64,000 nucleotides of DNA, taken from Pholiota molesta. Its lineage: Eukaryota > Basidiomycota > Agaricomycetes > Agaricales > Strophariaceae. The notes under the pieces are model-generated. The model saw only the letters and a program-made list of their open reading frames with translations, was not told where the DNA came from and ran no database searches. Shown in pieces: positions 30,601 to 42,237 of the stretch; positions within the stretch are counted from its first letter, which is position 1, and each line of letters opens with the position of its first letter. The translations under genes were made by a program, and so were the position numbers. Location: positions 103,266 to 167,265 of the forward strand of contig JACGCK010000103.1 in the NCBI GenBank assembly GCA_014925825.1. The letters are read 5' to 3'.

Positions 30601-31547
30601 AGGACTCCGCTGCTCCATATGTGCTGCCACGAGCGCGTAGCGAGGAAGAACGATATCTACAGGCGGCTAATGGTCCATCGCCGTCGCAATTCCAGGATGC
30701 ATGGACAACGACGACGAATCCCACGGAAGACTCCGCTGCTCCAGACGTGCCGCCACAAGCGCGTAACGAGGAAGGACTAGATCGACAAACGGCTCAGCAA
30801 CATGATAGCGCTGATAATGCTGACTTCCACCTACCCTCTACTTCCCCTGACGGCGGGGCATCACCACCTCCAACGTCATCATCATCGTTGTTGCCGTCGT
30901 CCACGTCGGCGAATCACGCGGAAGATCCCCATGCTCGAGACCCGCTGCCACGAGCGCGTAGCGAGGGAGGACTAGATCGACAACTGGCTCAGCAACGTGA
31001 TAGGGCTGATACTGCTGACTTTCACTCACCCTCTACTTCCTCTGGCGGCGGGGCATCACCACCTTCAACATCATCGTCCTCATCGTCGTCGCCACCATCG
31101 CTCTCCAATACCATGTCCTCGTCGTGGCCAAACATCCAACCGTTATCATGGGTGCCGAATACCAGATTTTCGTTATCGATCGCCTTGCGTTCTGGGTCGT
31201 CGAACTCCGCTGCCTTCACCTCGTGGTGCCCAACGGAGCCAGCTAGTTATATACCTGACGGCGCCACCGGCTCGTCGTCATCAAGTGCTCCAACGGCGAC
31301 ACCAAGCGTTCGCGAAAACGTTACCACCGACAGCTTACTGTCGTGGGTGATGCGGAATTTCAGTTCCGCAGCCTTCCGTTACCTGGATGATGAGCGGTTC
31401 TTGGCGTTGCACAGGGAGAACCCGTCCGACATTCAGACGCTCCGCGAAGCTGCGCGGAGGCACGGTATCGCACGGAAGGACCTCGAAGCGTTCGTGGGGA
31501 GGGCTTGCAGAGGTGGTATCAAGCTGAAAGCGCTTATAAACGAGTGA
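27675..31547 (+). CDS. Ser/Pro-rich five-exon orphan protein (copy A), one frameshift as read
   Basis: Predicted exons: 27,675-28,650, 28,707-28,856, 28,908-28,991, 29,044-29,100, 29,156-31,547. All four introns are 51-56 bp; introns 2-4 have CTGAT near the acceptor, and every junction is in phase using copy B's exon 2. Exon 1 encodes a basic start (MPPAKRKRSRS), then repeated HPPAT/HPLATE modules. Exon 5 encodes a long Ser/Pro-rich, probably disordered region with internal repeats and a compact C-terminal domain (LLSWVMRNFSSAAFRYL, ARRHGIARKDLEAFVGRA) that is conserved in the diverged copy C. Exon 2 lacks one C at about 28,830 relative to copy B (GACCCTC versus GACCCCTC), which gives a premature stop. 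The corrected length would be near 1,219 residues. No known domain was recognised; a nuclear regulator is conceivable from composition only. Confidence 0.6.
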
Positions 31548-32854
31548 TTTGTACCAGGTACGTCGATTGCTTGAATGTTCCCATTCGATCCGTCGTTGAA
31601 CTTCTTTCTCCATGGACAGGGTATGGATTGGATCATGGAGCAGGAGGGAATCGTGCGCGAGTGGGGGATGTCGAGGATTCTCCGGAGTAGACGTCGGATG
31701 GAAATGGTATGGATGGGAAGAAGATACCCGGATGACACGATTCTTCCGCCATTCTATCGACCGACCGGCCCGTGACTGGAGATTAGAGAAGGGAAAGGTA
31801 CCAACGTTCTGAAGCTGAAGCATGTGCATGAAGGACTTTAAGTATACACTCTGAGATCGAGATACACCGAGTATTCATGTTCTTCTCAAGGCCCATTTTA
31901 TTGTTCTTGCTGATTAATGTCTATGCCATCGGCGTTAAACGGTTTATTGACGATTTATCATATGCAAGTTACACATATGGGAATGACGCAAGTGGAAGGA
32001 TGAGCGTGATGTACGTAGTACTAGATGTTTGCGAGATATTTGGCTTGATAGAATATTATGAGTTTCGTAGAAATGTTGGTCGATCTTTCTTTCATTGGCG
32101 GAGCGGCCTCGCTTTGTTTTGTTTTGACAAAAATCCAAAAACATATACCGATAGAGGAACGAAGGCAATCACGTATCGAAGAAACACGTACATAACGTAT
32201 GAATATTGTTTTCATACCATATTGACGACGTTGCATAGCGTATTAGCGTACACTACATTGCACTTCCCTTCCTCCCCTCGCATTCGCGTCGCTATCGAGC
32301 TCGATCTCTACCTTCCGCGAATACCATGTGTTACTGATGTCAGCCGTAGGCATCGAAGCAGCTTTCAAGGTACAGACGATCAGTCACAAGAAATTCTCTC
32401 GCTATCACTGATGAAATTACTTGCAGATTTGAAATTTGCACGGAGAGCATCACGCAAAATTATTCAACTCTCCCTATCGTACCTAAACCTTCAGTACATA
32501 TCAAAATTCATCCCGTAAGTTCTACCTTCTCTACTGCCGAACAAATCTTTGACCAAGATATCTGCAGGGCGATGTGCGTTCATGTACAGATTGCCTTTGA
32601 GAATGGCCAGATTTGAATATGCAACGCGAGAACGCTGCAAGAACGCGCGAGACTCGCGAGAAGGTGATACCGTACAAGGAACTTGAAGGATGCGAGCAAT
32701 TGACTCAGAGATGTGGCGGATGCCGGCTTGGGCTTGGTAGGACGATTCGTTTTTCGTAGATCCGACGCAGTAAATCATACTAAATGGACTTCTTTATTGC
32801 TTCTAGCGAACGAAGACGATAGGAACAAGCATAACTATTGCAATGTAAATGAAA
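31548..32854. repeat. Shared 3' flank of the Ser/Pro-rich gene (copy A)
   Basis: Matches 54,120-54,380 plus 56,727-57,760 (copy B) and the reverse complement of about 62,440-63,410 (copy C). It includes a conserved frame (31,877-32,518 in A, 56,809-57,393 in B) starting at ATG MFFSRPILLFLLINVYAIG, a hydrophobic segment followed by FIDDLSYASYTYGNDASG. The frames diverge after about 150 codons. It might be a small membrane-protein gene carried in the repeat, but composition and decay make this uncertain. Confidence 0.5.
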
Positions 32855-33440
32855 ATGAACTGCGGCGCTTCTTCGTCCGCATCGCGAAATGCGATGCAGA
32901 ATGTCGAGAGTCGGGGAAGGGAGAAAAACTCGATGGATGCCGTGTAATCCTCGAAGTCGGTCAATCTGGCGACTCTAGATTCGGCACTGCGCGGATGAGG
33001 GCGAACCAGACGTCGAGAGCGAATTCAAGGTCGTGCAACGAGAGATGGTTCAGCGTCGACCAAAAAGCAGGGAGCTGAATACTGGCCCCTTCCGATCCAT
33101 GAAGTATGTCACTCTTTACAAATAAACATCGCAGCGCAGGGGCGGTGTGGGTCTGTATGAGGTCTTGGACCTGATGGAGATAGACAAGCTCATCCTCGTC
33201 CCGCTGGGACTTCGCCGGAGTGTGTAGATGTGGAACCCCAAGATAAACGAGACCATATTAGAGCGGTCGACGCTAGCGCGACCGTTCGCTCGCCAGGAAG
33301 AGCAAATACGGCGTAAGAGCAATGGAGCGATCGTCGTACTTGGCTGTCGCGCCTTGAGAGGACATTTTTGAATATATATCTCTCTGAGGACGGCGTTCGG
33401 AATCGTGCTGAGTCGTGGTAGAGAATTTCTGGACTTTCGA
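32855..33440 (-). pseudogene. F-box protein remnant (N-terminal and central parts)
   Basis: On the minus strand, fragments match the intact paralogue at 43,949-45,475: the region around the F-box start (near 33,380-33,410), CRICSSWR (near 33,290) and the segment encoding VKSDxLHxxEGxSIQLPAxW (33,060-33,115). Large internal deletions and frame changes remove most of the protein. The equivalent remnant in copy B is at 57,760-58,400, so the loss predates or accompanied the duplication. Confidence 0.7.
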
Positions 33441-35300
33441 AGACGAGAAGGGATGAGTACGATGGTGGTTGAATCTAGAATGCTGACCTGGTTGACACGT
33501 AGAATGTCAGTAAACGCGTTTGCTGACGGTGTGACTGTCGAACCTGAGCGTACTGTATCTTATATGTACGTAAAATCGACAGCGATGAATTATATCGAGC
33601 GTTCAGACTTTCAATGCCGAGCCCGTGTATGTTTTTGACTTAAAAACTGGTTGATCAATGCTTGTGTTTCTTTAATAACGCATTTCAACACAGATTGTAT
33701 AACGTACTGCAGCGAAACTCCCAACCTGGTGCCAATATCATGAAACGCTCTTCTCTTCCAAACCCATTTCCTCAGACCCCACTCCAGCGCGCCCATGCAA
33801 CTCCCAAACCCTATCTCCTTCACTCCTCCGAAAGGGCGTGCATGGATGCATTGTACCTCTGAAGAGGAACGATTAGAACCGCCGGTTATAACGATCATTT
33901 GAGGCTTTAAGTCGAGCGTACCGCCTCGAAGCCGCCAACATTGCGTGAATTGATCACTATACCGCTCCGTGGAATCCAGATCCGTGTGTACAGCATGCAC
34001 GAGCCAATCATGCATGCCTGTGCAGTGGGGCTGCATTTACGCGGCGACTCCGGCCCAAGGTACGAAGAGTCCAGACGAGAATTCAAACGACGGGTCGTCG
34101 ACGTTTAGATATAGATATAGAGCAGAGGAGCTTGGTGAGTCACGATCCAGTTGGAGATCAGGATCGATGGCGGAGGGAATTGGTAGTAAGAGGGTCGGAA
34201 GCCTATGCAAGGCGTACGCCAGTTAGTGAAGAATTCGATACAATCAAGGCGAAGTACAACTACGTACTATAAGTAAGAAATTTCAAATTTCAGCAATGAA
34301 AGGCGAACGGCCAGAATGTCCTGCGGAAAGAAAAGAGCAAAATTCGTGAGAAAGGTCCCAGTGCCAACACTGCGGAGGATGTACTCACCTCATGGGCCGG
34401 TGCCCCGCTTCCACCTCCCCCATTCTCTGCTCCCTCGGCCGCCGCGTACCAGATATCGTCGTGGCTGGCTTCAACAACGACTCAGGTAGTCGAAGCACTT
34501 GGAATGGGATCGGATTCCAATAGGATATGGAAGTGTTCGGCGTATACCTGCGATTGGGGCTTGGAACGACGAAAAGACTCGAGGTTGACATCGCAGGGAG
34601 GAAGTAATGGTGGCAACTTGGGGCGTTGTGAGCACATTGCATACAGGTACTTACAGATAGATATTTTCGCGTACCTGGCATCCATATCCATTCATAATAC
34701 CTGCAGCGCGCCTTGACGAGAGTCTCTTCGGCGAGGACTAGGTTAGTCCAATGATGAACGTTTGAAGCGATGAATGTCGTCTCTTCGGGACGGAGAGTGC
34801 CATGCGCATGGATGACGCGTCCGGATCGCATTCACGGGAGATGCCTATCGGACGGGTGACCGAGATTGATGGTGAAACGGGCGCGAGGGAGGGCGACCAA
34901 CTTTGAAGCTAGTAAATTCGAATTTGTCGCTCAAGAAACACGTTGGAATGGCATGCAACGTCGTCAGTGGTAGCGAGAGGAGGTTCAGACCGGCTTTTTG
35001 AAGTTTGAAATTTGAGCCTTGGAACATGCTTCGACGCGCTTATATCGATCAGAGATCGCATTCGCAGGAGGTAGAGAGCTTGGTCGACGGTGACGCGAAC
35101 GCGAGAGGAGAAGGCGGGAAGGCAATGGTACGACATACATCAGGAGTTTCGGCCCGGTTGTTTGCGCCTTGTTTGTTATCCGTTGAAATCGCTCTCAACG
35201 CACACACCATGCTGTCTCTTCAACTTGAATGTTCATCAACTCTTCAAACAATCTTCAAAGCTTGAGCTCTTCGAACACACTCTGCCATCCGAAACACACC
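33441..35300. repeat. Duplicated gene-poor block, partner at 58,400-60,270
   Basis: High similarity to 58,400-60,270 throughout, for example around CAACACAGATTGTATAACG, GCTCTTCTCTTCCAA and GCTTATATCGATCAGAGATCGC. No conserved long frame was found. Possible exon remnants on the minus strand near 34,680-34,740 (splice-like CAG/GTACC context) were not convincing. Confidence 0.65.
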
Positions 35301-35820
35301 AAAGCATCACTGATTCACAGACGGCTGTCTACTGCCTTTCTCAAACTTGCAAAGCGACATGCTGGCTATAATTCTCTAAAGAAACTTGAGCAAATTACGA
35401 CTGCTCATGCATGACGCGGGCATACTGGACTTTTTGATAACTTGAATAACTACCTGCGACGCTAATCCATAATATTTGTCGCGTCGGTCGGCTCTGTTGT
35501 TCACCAGCTCACTAGATAGACGTTAATTACCAGTCATCGCGACTTGCTGGATGGAAGGCGTTTCTTCGAAGGCGTCGACGACGCCATCCCAAACTAGCAC
35601 TGCTGTGTAAAAAGGAGGAAGGCATGCATTTAGGTCTGTCTTTCATTTTTCTTTGTTTGTCGAACGTCCATTGATTCCATAATTTAGCTCATGTTATCCC
35701 CATCACTTCGGTACCCAGTACAAGTCTTGGTTATGTGAGCTTCTTTACGCCGGCACAGAAAACCATCGTGACCTACAGAACGAATCATTGCTGGAACATC
35801 TACCAATAAATTCTAGAATT
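35301..35820. other. Intergenic, nothing recognised
   Basis: About 520 bases between the duplicated block and the F-box gene; no gene or repeat was recognised. It would include the 3' UTR of the minus-strand F-box gene. Confidence 0.4.
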
Positions 35821-37254
35821 TCATTCACTCCGCAGCCCTTCCCCAAACCGTTCCGCGAACTCCGCAGAAATCTCGAAGACAACCTCGGACACTCTCTTGT
35901 CATTCCTCTCCATGGGCGACAGGGTGAAGTCCCTCCGAGGCGGGTCAGGCCTCCGACGCGCCTTCGCCGTGTCGCACACCGTAAGGGCTCGAAGCGGGCA
36001 CGCCGGGTTCCGCAGATCCAGCCATCCGCCGTCCGCAACACATACATTCCGCACAAAGCGCTCCACCGCGTCCTCCGCATCCTCTGTGCTCATGCCCTCC
36101 GTGACCGGGCGGTCGAGCTGCAGATGCGCGAGCTGCGGGGCACGGTGCCAGACCGGCTCGACGTCGTGGATCGCCGAGAGGACCGCCGCGGTGTCGTCGG
36201 AATGAAATGCCAGGAAATTACCTCCCAACGCGAGCTTCGTGATGGAGGGTGTGGCATTGAGCGCGCCGTAGAGATTGGTATAACCGCAACGGTTTGTCCA
36301 TGATGTCCCCGGCGAGGATAGTGATAGAGTGCGTAAGGAGGGCATATGAAGATCGGAAAACAGCCGGCGAAGCGGGTATGGAAAGCTGAGTGCGGGCCTG
36401 ATGCGATTGACAGCGACGCACAGCGTAATCAGTTGGGAAAGAGTACACCGAGGAGGAGTGGTGTAGTCACTGCTTAGGATAGTCATATCGAAGTGCCCCC
36501 ATTGTAGATTTGGGACGGCACGGATGAAAAAGAACCAGAACTGAAGTGAGATGGAAACTTTGGACAGGGATATGTGAGTTAAAGTAGACCAATGATTTGG
36601 AATGACGAAATTATCCGGGAGCGCGTCCAAGTCATCACTTATTGATAGGCGTCGTAGTGGCGACAGGCTGTGAGCCGGTAGGAGTGCTTGGACGTGATAA
36701 AATGCTTTATACGTGTCTTCGCGCCATCCAAAATTCATTGCCAGGTGCTGTAAATTCGGAAAGGCAACTGGATATCCAGCTTTGATCCTGTCGTGAATCG
36801 GCTCCCAGTAAAATGGATGAAGGCTGAGAAATCGTGCTGAGGTTAGATATTCAGTGAGGAAATCCATCCTGACTCCCGACAGCTTTTCGGTTGTCTCGCT
36901 GCGCAATTTAAAGTGCACGTCGAGGACAATGGACGGTGCCGTTGAGCCTTGGTTCTTTTTCCACCACTGAACAAATTCAATGTCGCTCTCAACGAAGTCG
37001 TACGTCCAAGATGCGGTGTCGGTGTCATAGTCCGCTGCGATGTTGAGACAACAGAATAAATCAGTCCAAAGCGTGGCGGCAGTCAGTGCGACTGTTCGCC
37101 AGAATGAACAGACGTGACATAGTAGAATCGGTGCGATCCTAGTGTTTGGCTGTTGCCGGTAATCATGATTTCGTGGAGGGCAATGGGTGAACATTTCCAG
37201 TAAGACGTCGTAAGGAAGCTTGCTTATGGGGTTGAGGGTCGATGACATTGTCAT
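35821..37254 (-). CDS. F-box domain protein, intact
   Basis: 477 residues in one uninterrupted exon from ATG 37,254 (a second Met lies two codons in, at 37,248). The N-terminal F-box reads ISKLPYDVLLEMFTHC (residues about 8-24) and continues with ILLCHVCSFWRTVAL, the typical agaric F-box form. The body has degenerate leucine-rich segments (LPALWSTLTH-like: VIPNHWSTLTHISLSKV) and a conserved C-terminal block (APQLAHLQLDRP, FVRNVCVADGGWLDLRNPACPLRALTV). It should act as the substrate-recognition subunit of an SCF ubiquitin ligase, pairing with Skp1; the target is unknown. It is diverged from the 43,949 gene but collinear with it. No frame lesion, which contrasts with the neighbouring paralogue. 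Confidence 0.85.
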   Translation of the reverse strand: MTMSSTLNPISKLPYDVLLEMFTHCPPRNHDYRQQPNTRIAPILLCHVCSFWRTVALTAATLWTDLFCCLNIAADYDTDTASWTYDFVESDIEFVQWWKKNQGSTAPSIVLDVHFKLRSETTEKLSGVRMDFLTEYLTSARFLSLHPFYWEPIHDRIKAGYPVAFPNLQHLAMNFGWREDTYKAFYHVQALLPAHSLSPLRRLSISDDLDALPDNFVIPNHWSTLTHISLSKVSISLQFWFFFIRAVPNLQWGHFDMTILSSDYTTPPRCTLSQLITLCVAVNRIRPALSFPYPLRRLFSDLHMPSLRTLSLSSPGTSWTNRCGYTNLYGALNATPSITKLALGGNFLAFHSDDTAAVLSAIHDVEPVWHRAPQLAHLQLDRPVTEGMSTEDAEDAVERFVRNVCVADGGWLDLRNPACPLRALTVCDTAKARRRPDPPRRDFTLSPMERNDKRVSEVVFEISAEFAERFGEGLRSE

Positions 37255-38490
37255 AGTAGAAGAATTCTAGCGCCTGGAGAAAGAGAAGAAGATAAGGGCA
37301 ATAGATACAAAATAGATATGCCAATGTTGTTGTTTGCCAACAAGCGGAAATCCCCGGGGAGCGCCTTCGATTGTTATCAATCAACTACCAATACTAAAAT
37401 TTCCCTACTTAATACTGATGAAGCGGTGGTATCGCGATCGAGCAGTGTAGCAACAGTGTAGCCAGTATTTTCAAGATCTTTTAGTACCGTAAATACATCA
37501 TAGAGAAATTTGCCACAAGTCCTTCAGCGAGCGTGAATGACAAGGACGGTGCCCTATGATGGGAACAACAAATTCCAAATTCTTTTGAAGTGCTTTCGTT
37601 CTCGTCTGACATTGGCAAGGCGACGCTCTTCTGCGCGCTTTGCCTCCGCACGGTCTACTCCTGCGCGCTGTGCCCCCGCACGCTGTACCGCTTCCTCCGC
37701 TGCGCTTGGTGCGGGCAATTCCTTTGGGCAGTTGCCTGCGCACGCTCTGCCTCCACAGAAATGATACAGCCGAAAGTTGTCGGAGGGCTCATATGTTGCA
37801 GATATGGTATACCACGCCGCTGAAAGGAGTGCGACAGTAAGCATCCGCTCGACCGTGCGTTAAAATTATCCGAATTGAAAGCTTACTATTATATATTTTA
37901 AACTGATTCTTACTATATTTTCCTCTACTGTTGAAAATCGGTAGCGATATTGGAGCGTTGCAGGAGCACCGAGTTTGTTATTATAGACGTGTTTGCACGA
38001 AAGTCATCATTCAAAAAGTACCAAGAAAGAACTGATACTTAATGTTGTTCGTGGTTTCGATGTGATGGTGAAAAAAGGAATATATATAACTTAGTGTATG
38101 AGATTGTAGAACACATGTAATTATGGTATGAAATAAATGTGAAGTAGAAATGAGTGAAAATACAACGGAATTCTGTAAGTTATTGACTTTGAACATCTTG
38201 GATTGGATTATAACATCAGGAGGGGCTTGCTATCGCAAAATATAAACAACTTGTCTACGAAATTCGAACCTATCAAATTAGGCATCTACACGCTATTCAC
38301 TGTCTGCCCAATCTAGCGTAGTAGTGCGCTTAAAGTTCTCTCTGCATCTAGCCCGTTCCTGCGTGACGCGTACAAGTACAATGTACTCTCAAAAGCAGGT
38401 CGTATGTACGTGTACACATCACCTGCGCATCTCTTTGTCAAATATTGGTACGAAAGCATAGAGGTCATCACGACTTACGGGATGGCATTT
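37255..38490. other. AT-rich intergenic region without supported gene
   Basis: 37,480-37,850 is GC-rich and contains a repetitive stretch of the form (C/T)CTGCGCGCT(T/G)TGCC(T/C)CCGCACG. Bases about 37,790-37,860 (CATATGTTGCAGATATGGTATACCACGCCGCT...) resemble 11,080-11,130. The rest is AT-rich. Overlapping ORFs at 37,498-37,844 are low-complexity shadows. Confidence 0.4.
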
Positions 38491-39904
38491 TCAAATTCTT
38501 GAATCCCATTCGTTTCGTACTTCTTCGGCGATCTGCTCAGATGAAACAGAACTAATCTCGAAGATAACCCCTGGTGCTTTTTCAACGTTTCCCCGAATTT
38601 TTGACATTACGAGGTTTCTGGCACGATTCGTCGACATGGGCCGGGCGTGGTTTATCGTAATCGATTGAATGGAGAATTCAGGGTTTTGCAGATCCAACCA
38701 CGCATTATTAGAGGAAAAGATATTGCGCACAAAGTTATCGAGTGTCTCCTCCTCCATCGCTTTGTTCATGGCAAGCGTGAATGGAAAGTCGAGCTGCAAG
38801 TGCACCAGCAGTGGCGCGCGGTTCCAGACTGGTGCTATACCTTCAATCGAAGCAGGGAGGAATCTTCGTTCCAAGGTTAGCTTTGTGATGGCCGGCGTGC
38901 ATTTGAGCACGTCGTAAAGCAGCTACTAAAGCTCGGTGATAGCGCTGACGTCCTGCCTTGTCGTGCCAGGTGAGGAGAGCGTTAGAATACGCAAGGCGGG
39001 CAGATGAAGGTTATGAAACATCAAGTCAAGTGGGTTGCGTCCTTGACTCCCTTCGATGACGACAACCAGTGTAGTCAGTTGCAAATGCGTGCATTGAGGA
39101 GACGTGGCGTGGTGTACGCCGGATAGGGAGGCGATATCGAAGTATCCCCAGCGGAGATGTGGAGCTGCACGGATCAACAAAGACCAGAAGTCGATTGAGA
39201 GTAAAACACGCGACATATTGATTTGAGTCAGCGTAGCCCAATGATTTGGAATATCGAGATTACGGGGCGGCATGTCTTCAGCTATCAACAGGCGTTGCAT
39301 TGCCGACAGGGCATGAGCCGGTAGAAGAGATTGGAGTTGATAGAATGGGGAGCTATCAACCAACTCAGCCTCCATTACCTGGGTATGTAAATTCGGAAAG
39401 ATGACTTGACGTCCGGCTTTGATCCTCTCGAGAATGGTACTCCAATAGACCATATCAAGCCATATCAAGCTCAAGATATTGCGCCGAGGCTATATAATCA
39501 AAAATAAAATCTGGTCTCTCTCCATCCAGTTTCGGGATGTCTTTTCCCATGCGCCTGTCCACGTTGAGATTGAAGTTGAGAAATGGTGCGATCGTGCCCT
39601 GATTCTTTTTCCACCACCGAATAAATTTGACGTCGTATTCAGAGAATTCATATGTCCAGAATGAGGAGTCGGTGTCATATTTCTCGACGATGAAGAAGCA
39701 ATAGTTTAAATGAGCCCAGAGAGCGGCGGATCCCAGTGCGATTGTTCGCCAAGATGAACAGATGTGGCATAGTAGAATTGGCGCGATCAGCTGCCGGTAG
39801 TGCAGTGGGTATTGCGGAAGACAACGGGTGAAGATTTCCCGTAAGATGTCGTACGGAACCCTGCTTATCGGGCTCGCAGCAGAAGGCTCGGGGGTCGATG
39901 GCAT
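38491..39904 (-). pseudogene. F-box domain protein, pseudogene 2 (10-bp duplication and tandem stops)
   Basis: From ATG 39,904 the F-box is well preserved (ISRVPYDILREIFTRC, ILLCHICSSWRTIAL). At about 39,460 a direct 10-bp duplication (CTTGATATGG twice on the minus strand) shifts the frame; removing one copy would restore YLELDMVYWSTILERIKAG collinear with the paralogues. Further on, near 38,926, two adjacent stops (TAG TAG) interrupt the otherwise in-frame protein between SAITEL and LLYDVLKCTPAITKL. The rest is open to 38,491 (FVRNIFSSNNAWLDLQNP). The gene lies next to and in the same orientation as the intact F-box gene at 35,821-37,254, suggesting local duplication. Two lesion sites and otherwise good conservation suggest recent inactivation. 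Confidence 0.88.
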
Positions 39905-41289
39905 TGTCGTGGTAGATGGTTTCTAGCCTCTGGAAGGACGACAAAACCGTCGAAGCGTATGCAAGCGCTGTTGTTTGCCAGGTTTCAAGAAGCAACCAAA
40001 CAGGTGATGCTCTCAACAACTTCTTTCGGATATCTGCGGCCCCAATGCCTCTACCTTATGAGGCTCAATGATTACTATTACGGTCTGAACAGCACACTTA
40101 GTGTAAGGGGCATATTTGTTATACGACAAGAAACAGGATGTTGCCTATTAGACGGATGGAATTGCTAATATGGGTTGGTCGGTATCGACTGAAGAGGGCG
40201 TGAATGGTTCCAAAGATCGAACGGGTATAATCATAGTCTGGAGCCTGTAGTGGGGGCGTGGTAAGCGAAAGAGCTAGACAGATACAGGCTGGAAAAATTA
40301 AGGTGACGTACTAGCAGGCCAGCAAAATGGGGTACCGCGGCATGAGGAATTGGACCGGCAGCGTAGGGCTAACATGCAAGCGGGCGTCGGAAAACCGCCA
40401 TGGACGTAAGTGGTAGTGGGCTATCTGACTGTCGACGAAGCAGTTCGAAATGCCAGAGAAGGGCAGGACCAAAAGTTAAGTTCCCGGACCCGGTCGACAT
40501 CTCCGTGTGTGAAGTACAGATAGGTTAACGCGTCTTCCATCGCACATGGATTTAAAGCCCTATTCCAGATCTCTTATGCTACCTTGCTGACTTAGGCCAC
40601 TGCAGACGACGCTGCAATGCCCCATCGGCAAAGTGGGGAGAGGGTACAATCTGTATGGGGTATCGGCTACGTCAGAGATGGCTGAGAAACGGACAACACA
40701 TAAAAAAAAGAGGCAACATACCATGGATGACGCCGGAGCCTCAACGTCAATTTTCAAATCTATCTTTCCTTTGGCGGATCTACGCCCGCATGCTGTACCT
40801 TCATGAGATCGCGCGCACATACGTTACACCAAAAACACATACACACAGGCGTGTCCAGAGATAGAACACAAATCGAACGCTGTAATGCTCTGCTTTGAGA
40901 GTCAGTTTGGCTCCAGCTCGGTTCAGAAACGGAACACGGAACGTACTTGTGTCCAGCAAAGACGATGTAAATGTCGAAGACGTAAAAGGAACGAGGGAGC
41001 TGATAGCTGATTTATGGTCGACGGAAAATAAACGCGAACAAAATATGAAATCTATAGGAGGCAGGATGAGAAGAGGAGGCAAGCGGAACTGTTCAATCAA
41101 CGTACCATCTGAACGACGAAGGTGGGATTGCACGGGCGAAGGTATTGGACCGTTCACTACTAATTCCCCAGTAGATAAGGACCACACACGAATCACAAAA
41201 TAATCCAGCCAATGAAAGTTGGTAATGATGGGTATCGACATCCAGGAAAGCTAAATTAAGAGCCTAAGTAAATCGCTCAGTTCAAGATG
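39905..41289. other. No supported gene
   Basis: Mixed-composition sequence with short overlapping ORFs on both strands (40,801-41,241 -, 40,895-41,203 +) and no recognisable domain or repeat. Confidence 0.4.
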
Positions 41290-41580
41290 GGGCACCATTA
41301 TTTTAGCGTGGGTTAGCGTGACGCAGCGTGGGCGAGCGTGCGTTAGCGTGAGCACTAGCGTGCGCTAGCGTGACGTCGTAAACCACCTTTGCGGCCGTTC
41401 CGCATCATCCAAGACTTCTCCAGCCACCAGAACCGGCGTAGGCGTGTCTTAGGCATGCCTGGTTGTATTCCAAAACATAAAATAACGTTGAACAATATAA
41501 TTGAAGGACATTGAAACCTTGGGATGACTGTGTGTAAGCGTGGACCAGCGTGCCGCTAGCGTGCGCTAGCGTGAGTACAG
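41290..41580. repeat. AGCGTG-rich repeats, first clusters
   Basis: Clusters at 41,305-41,375 and 41,525-41,575 contain repeated (G/C)(T/C)TAGCGTG and GCTAGCGTG units with short spacers. The same hexamer dominates the array at 42,590-42,765. Confidence 0.75.
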
Positions 41581-41909
41581 CATGCGGCAGTGCGCTGTCC
41601 CAAATCAGTTCTGAGGCTGATCAGCGTCATGAGTTATCCACAATTTCCGCCGCCAGCGGAGCGCGCCGCTGCAGGGAAACGTTCGTGAGCGTCGTGTGCG
41701 ATGTTGCAGGATGTACGCAACGGTAGCGGGCTCGACATCACGCGATGGCGGTTCTATGTCGCGGGAGGTCTAGTGAATTCCTGGCAGCCAATATCAACGT
41801 AAGTACTCTTTCTTTGATATGAATTCTTACTCACTTACCTTGGCTATACCAGTCCAGCAGTCAATTTCAACCGCGTTTGCCCCTTCCAAACCCCTCAAAC
41901 CGCACGCGC

Positions 41910-42237
41910 ATGATACGATTCGCCAGAGTATAGCCGCCGCCGACGACATCGAGGACGACGACGACGCCGAAGCCGCGCTCGTTGGAGCCGTCACCGCCGG
42001 GAAATTCTAGCGCGCTTGTTAGAAATGGAAAAGGCGAAGCGCCTGGCGAAGAAGGAGCCCGCGTGGCTGGCAAGGGAGGAGAAGGTGCGGGCGGGGTTCA
42101 TGTTGGCTCGCGAAGGCGGAAGAGGACACGGCGGAGGTGGAAGACTCGCGGTCATCGGTGTTGTCGATTACATCACGCACGGAGGGAATGATTCGGGGTG
42201 GTATTTCAGAGCTAGGAATGGGCCTTATATTTTCTAG
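41910..42237 (+). CDS. Possible gene fragment: Arg-rich segment then charged helix
   Basis: A frame without stop runs from about 41,911 to the TAG at 42,235-42,237. It starts with an RS/Arg-rich stretch (SRRRRHRGRRRRRSRARW), followed by a charged helical segment (LLEMEKAKRLAKKEPAWLAREE) and a Gly-rich end. Consensus splice signals (GTAAGT near 41,801, acceptor CCAG near 41,851) suggest an upstream exon, but the continuous frame is blocked by TGA at about 41,908. The style resembles RNA-processing proteins, but no domain can be named. It is flanked on both sides by AGCGTG repeats and could be a captured gene fragment. Confidence 0.3.

Noticed and set aside
29156..31350. Antisense and alternative-frame ORFs (for example 29,695-30,123 -, 30,997-31,350 +) across the Ser-rich exon
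   Set aside because: They are shadows of (TCG/TCA)n Ser-codon repeats read in other frames; composition is His/Arg- or Thr-rich low complexity.
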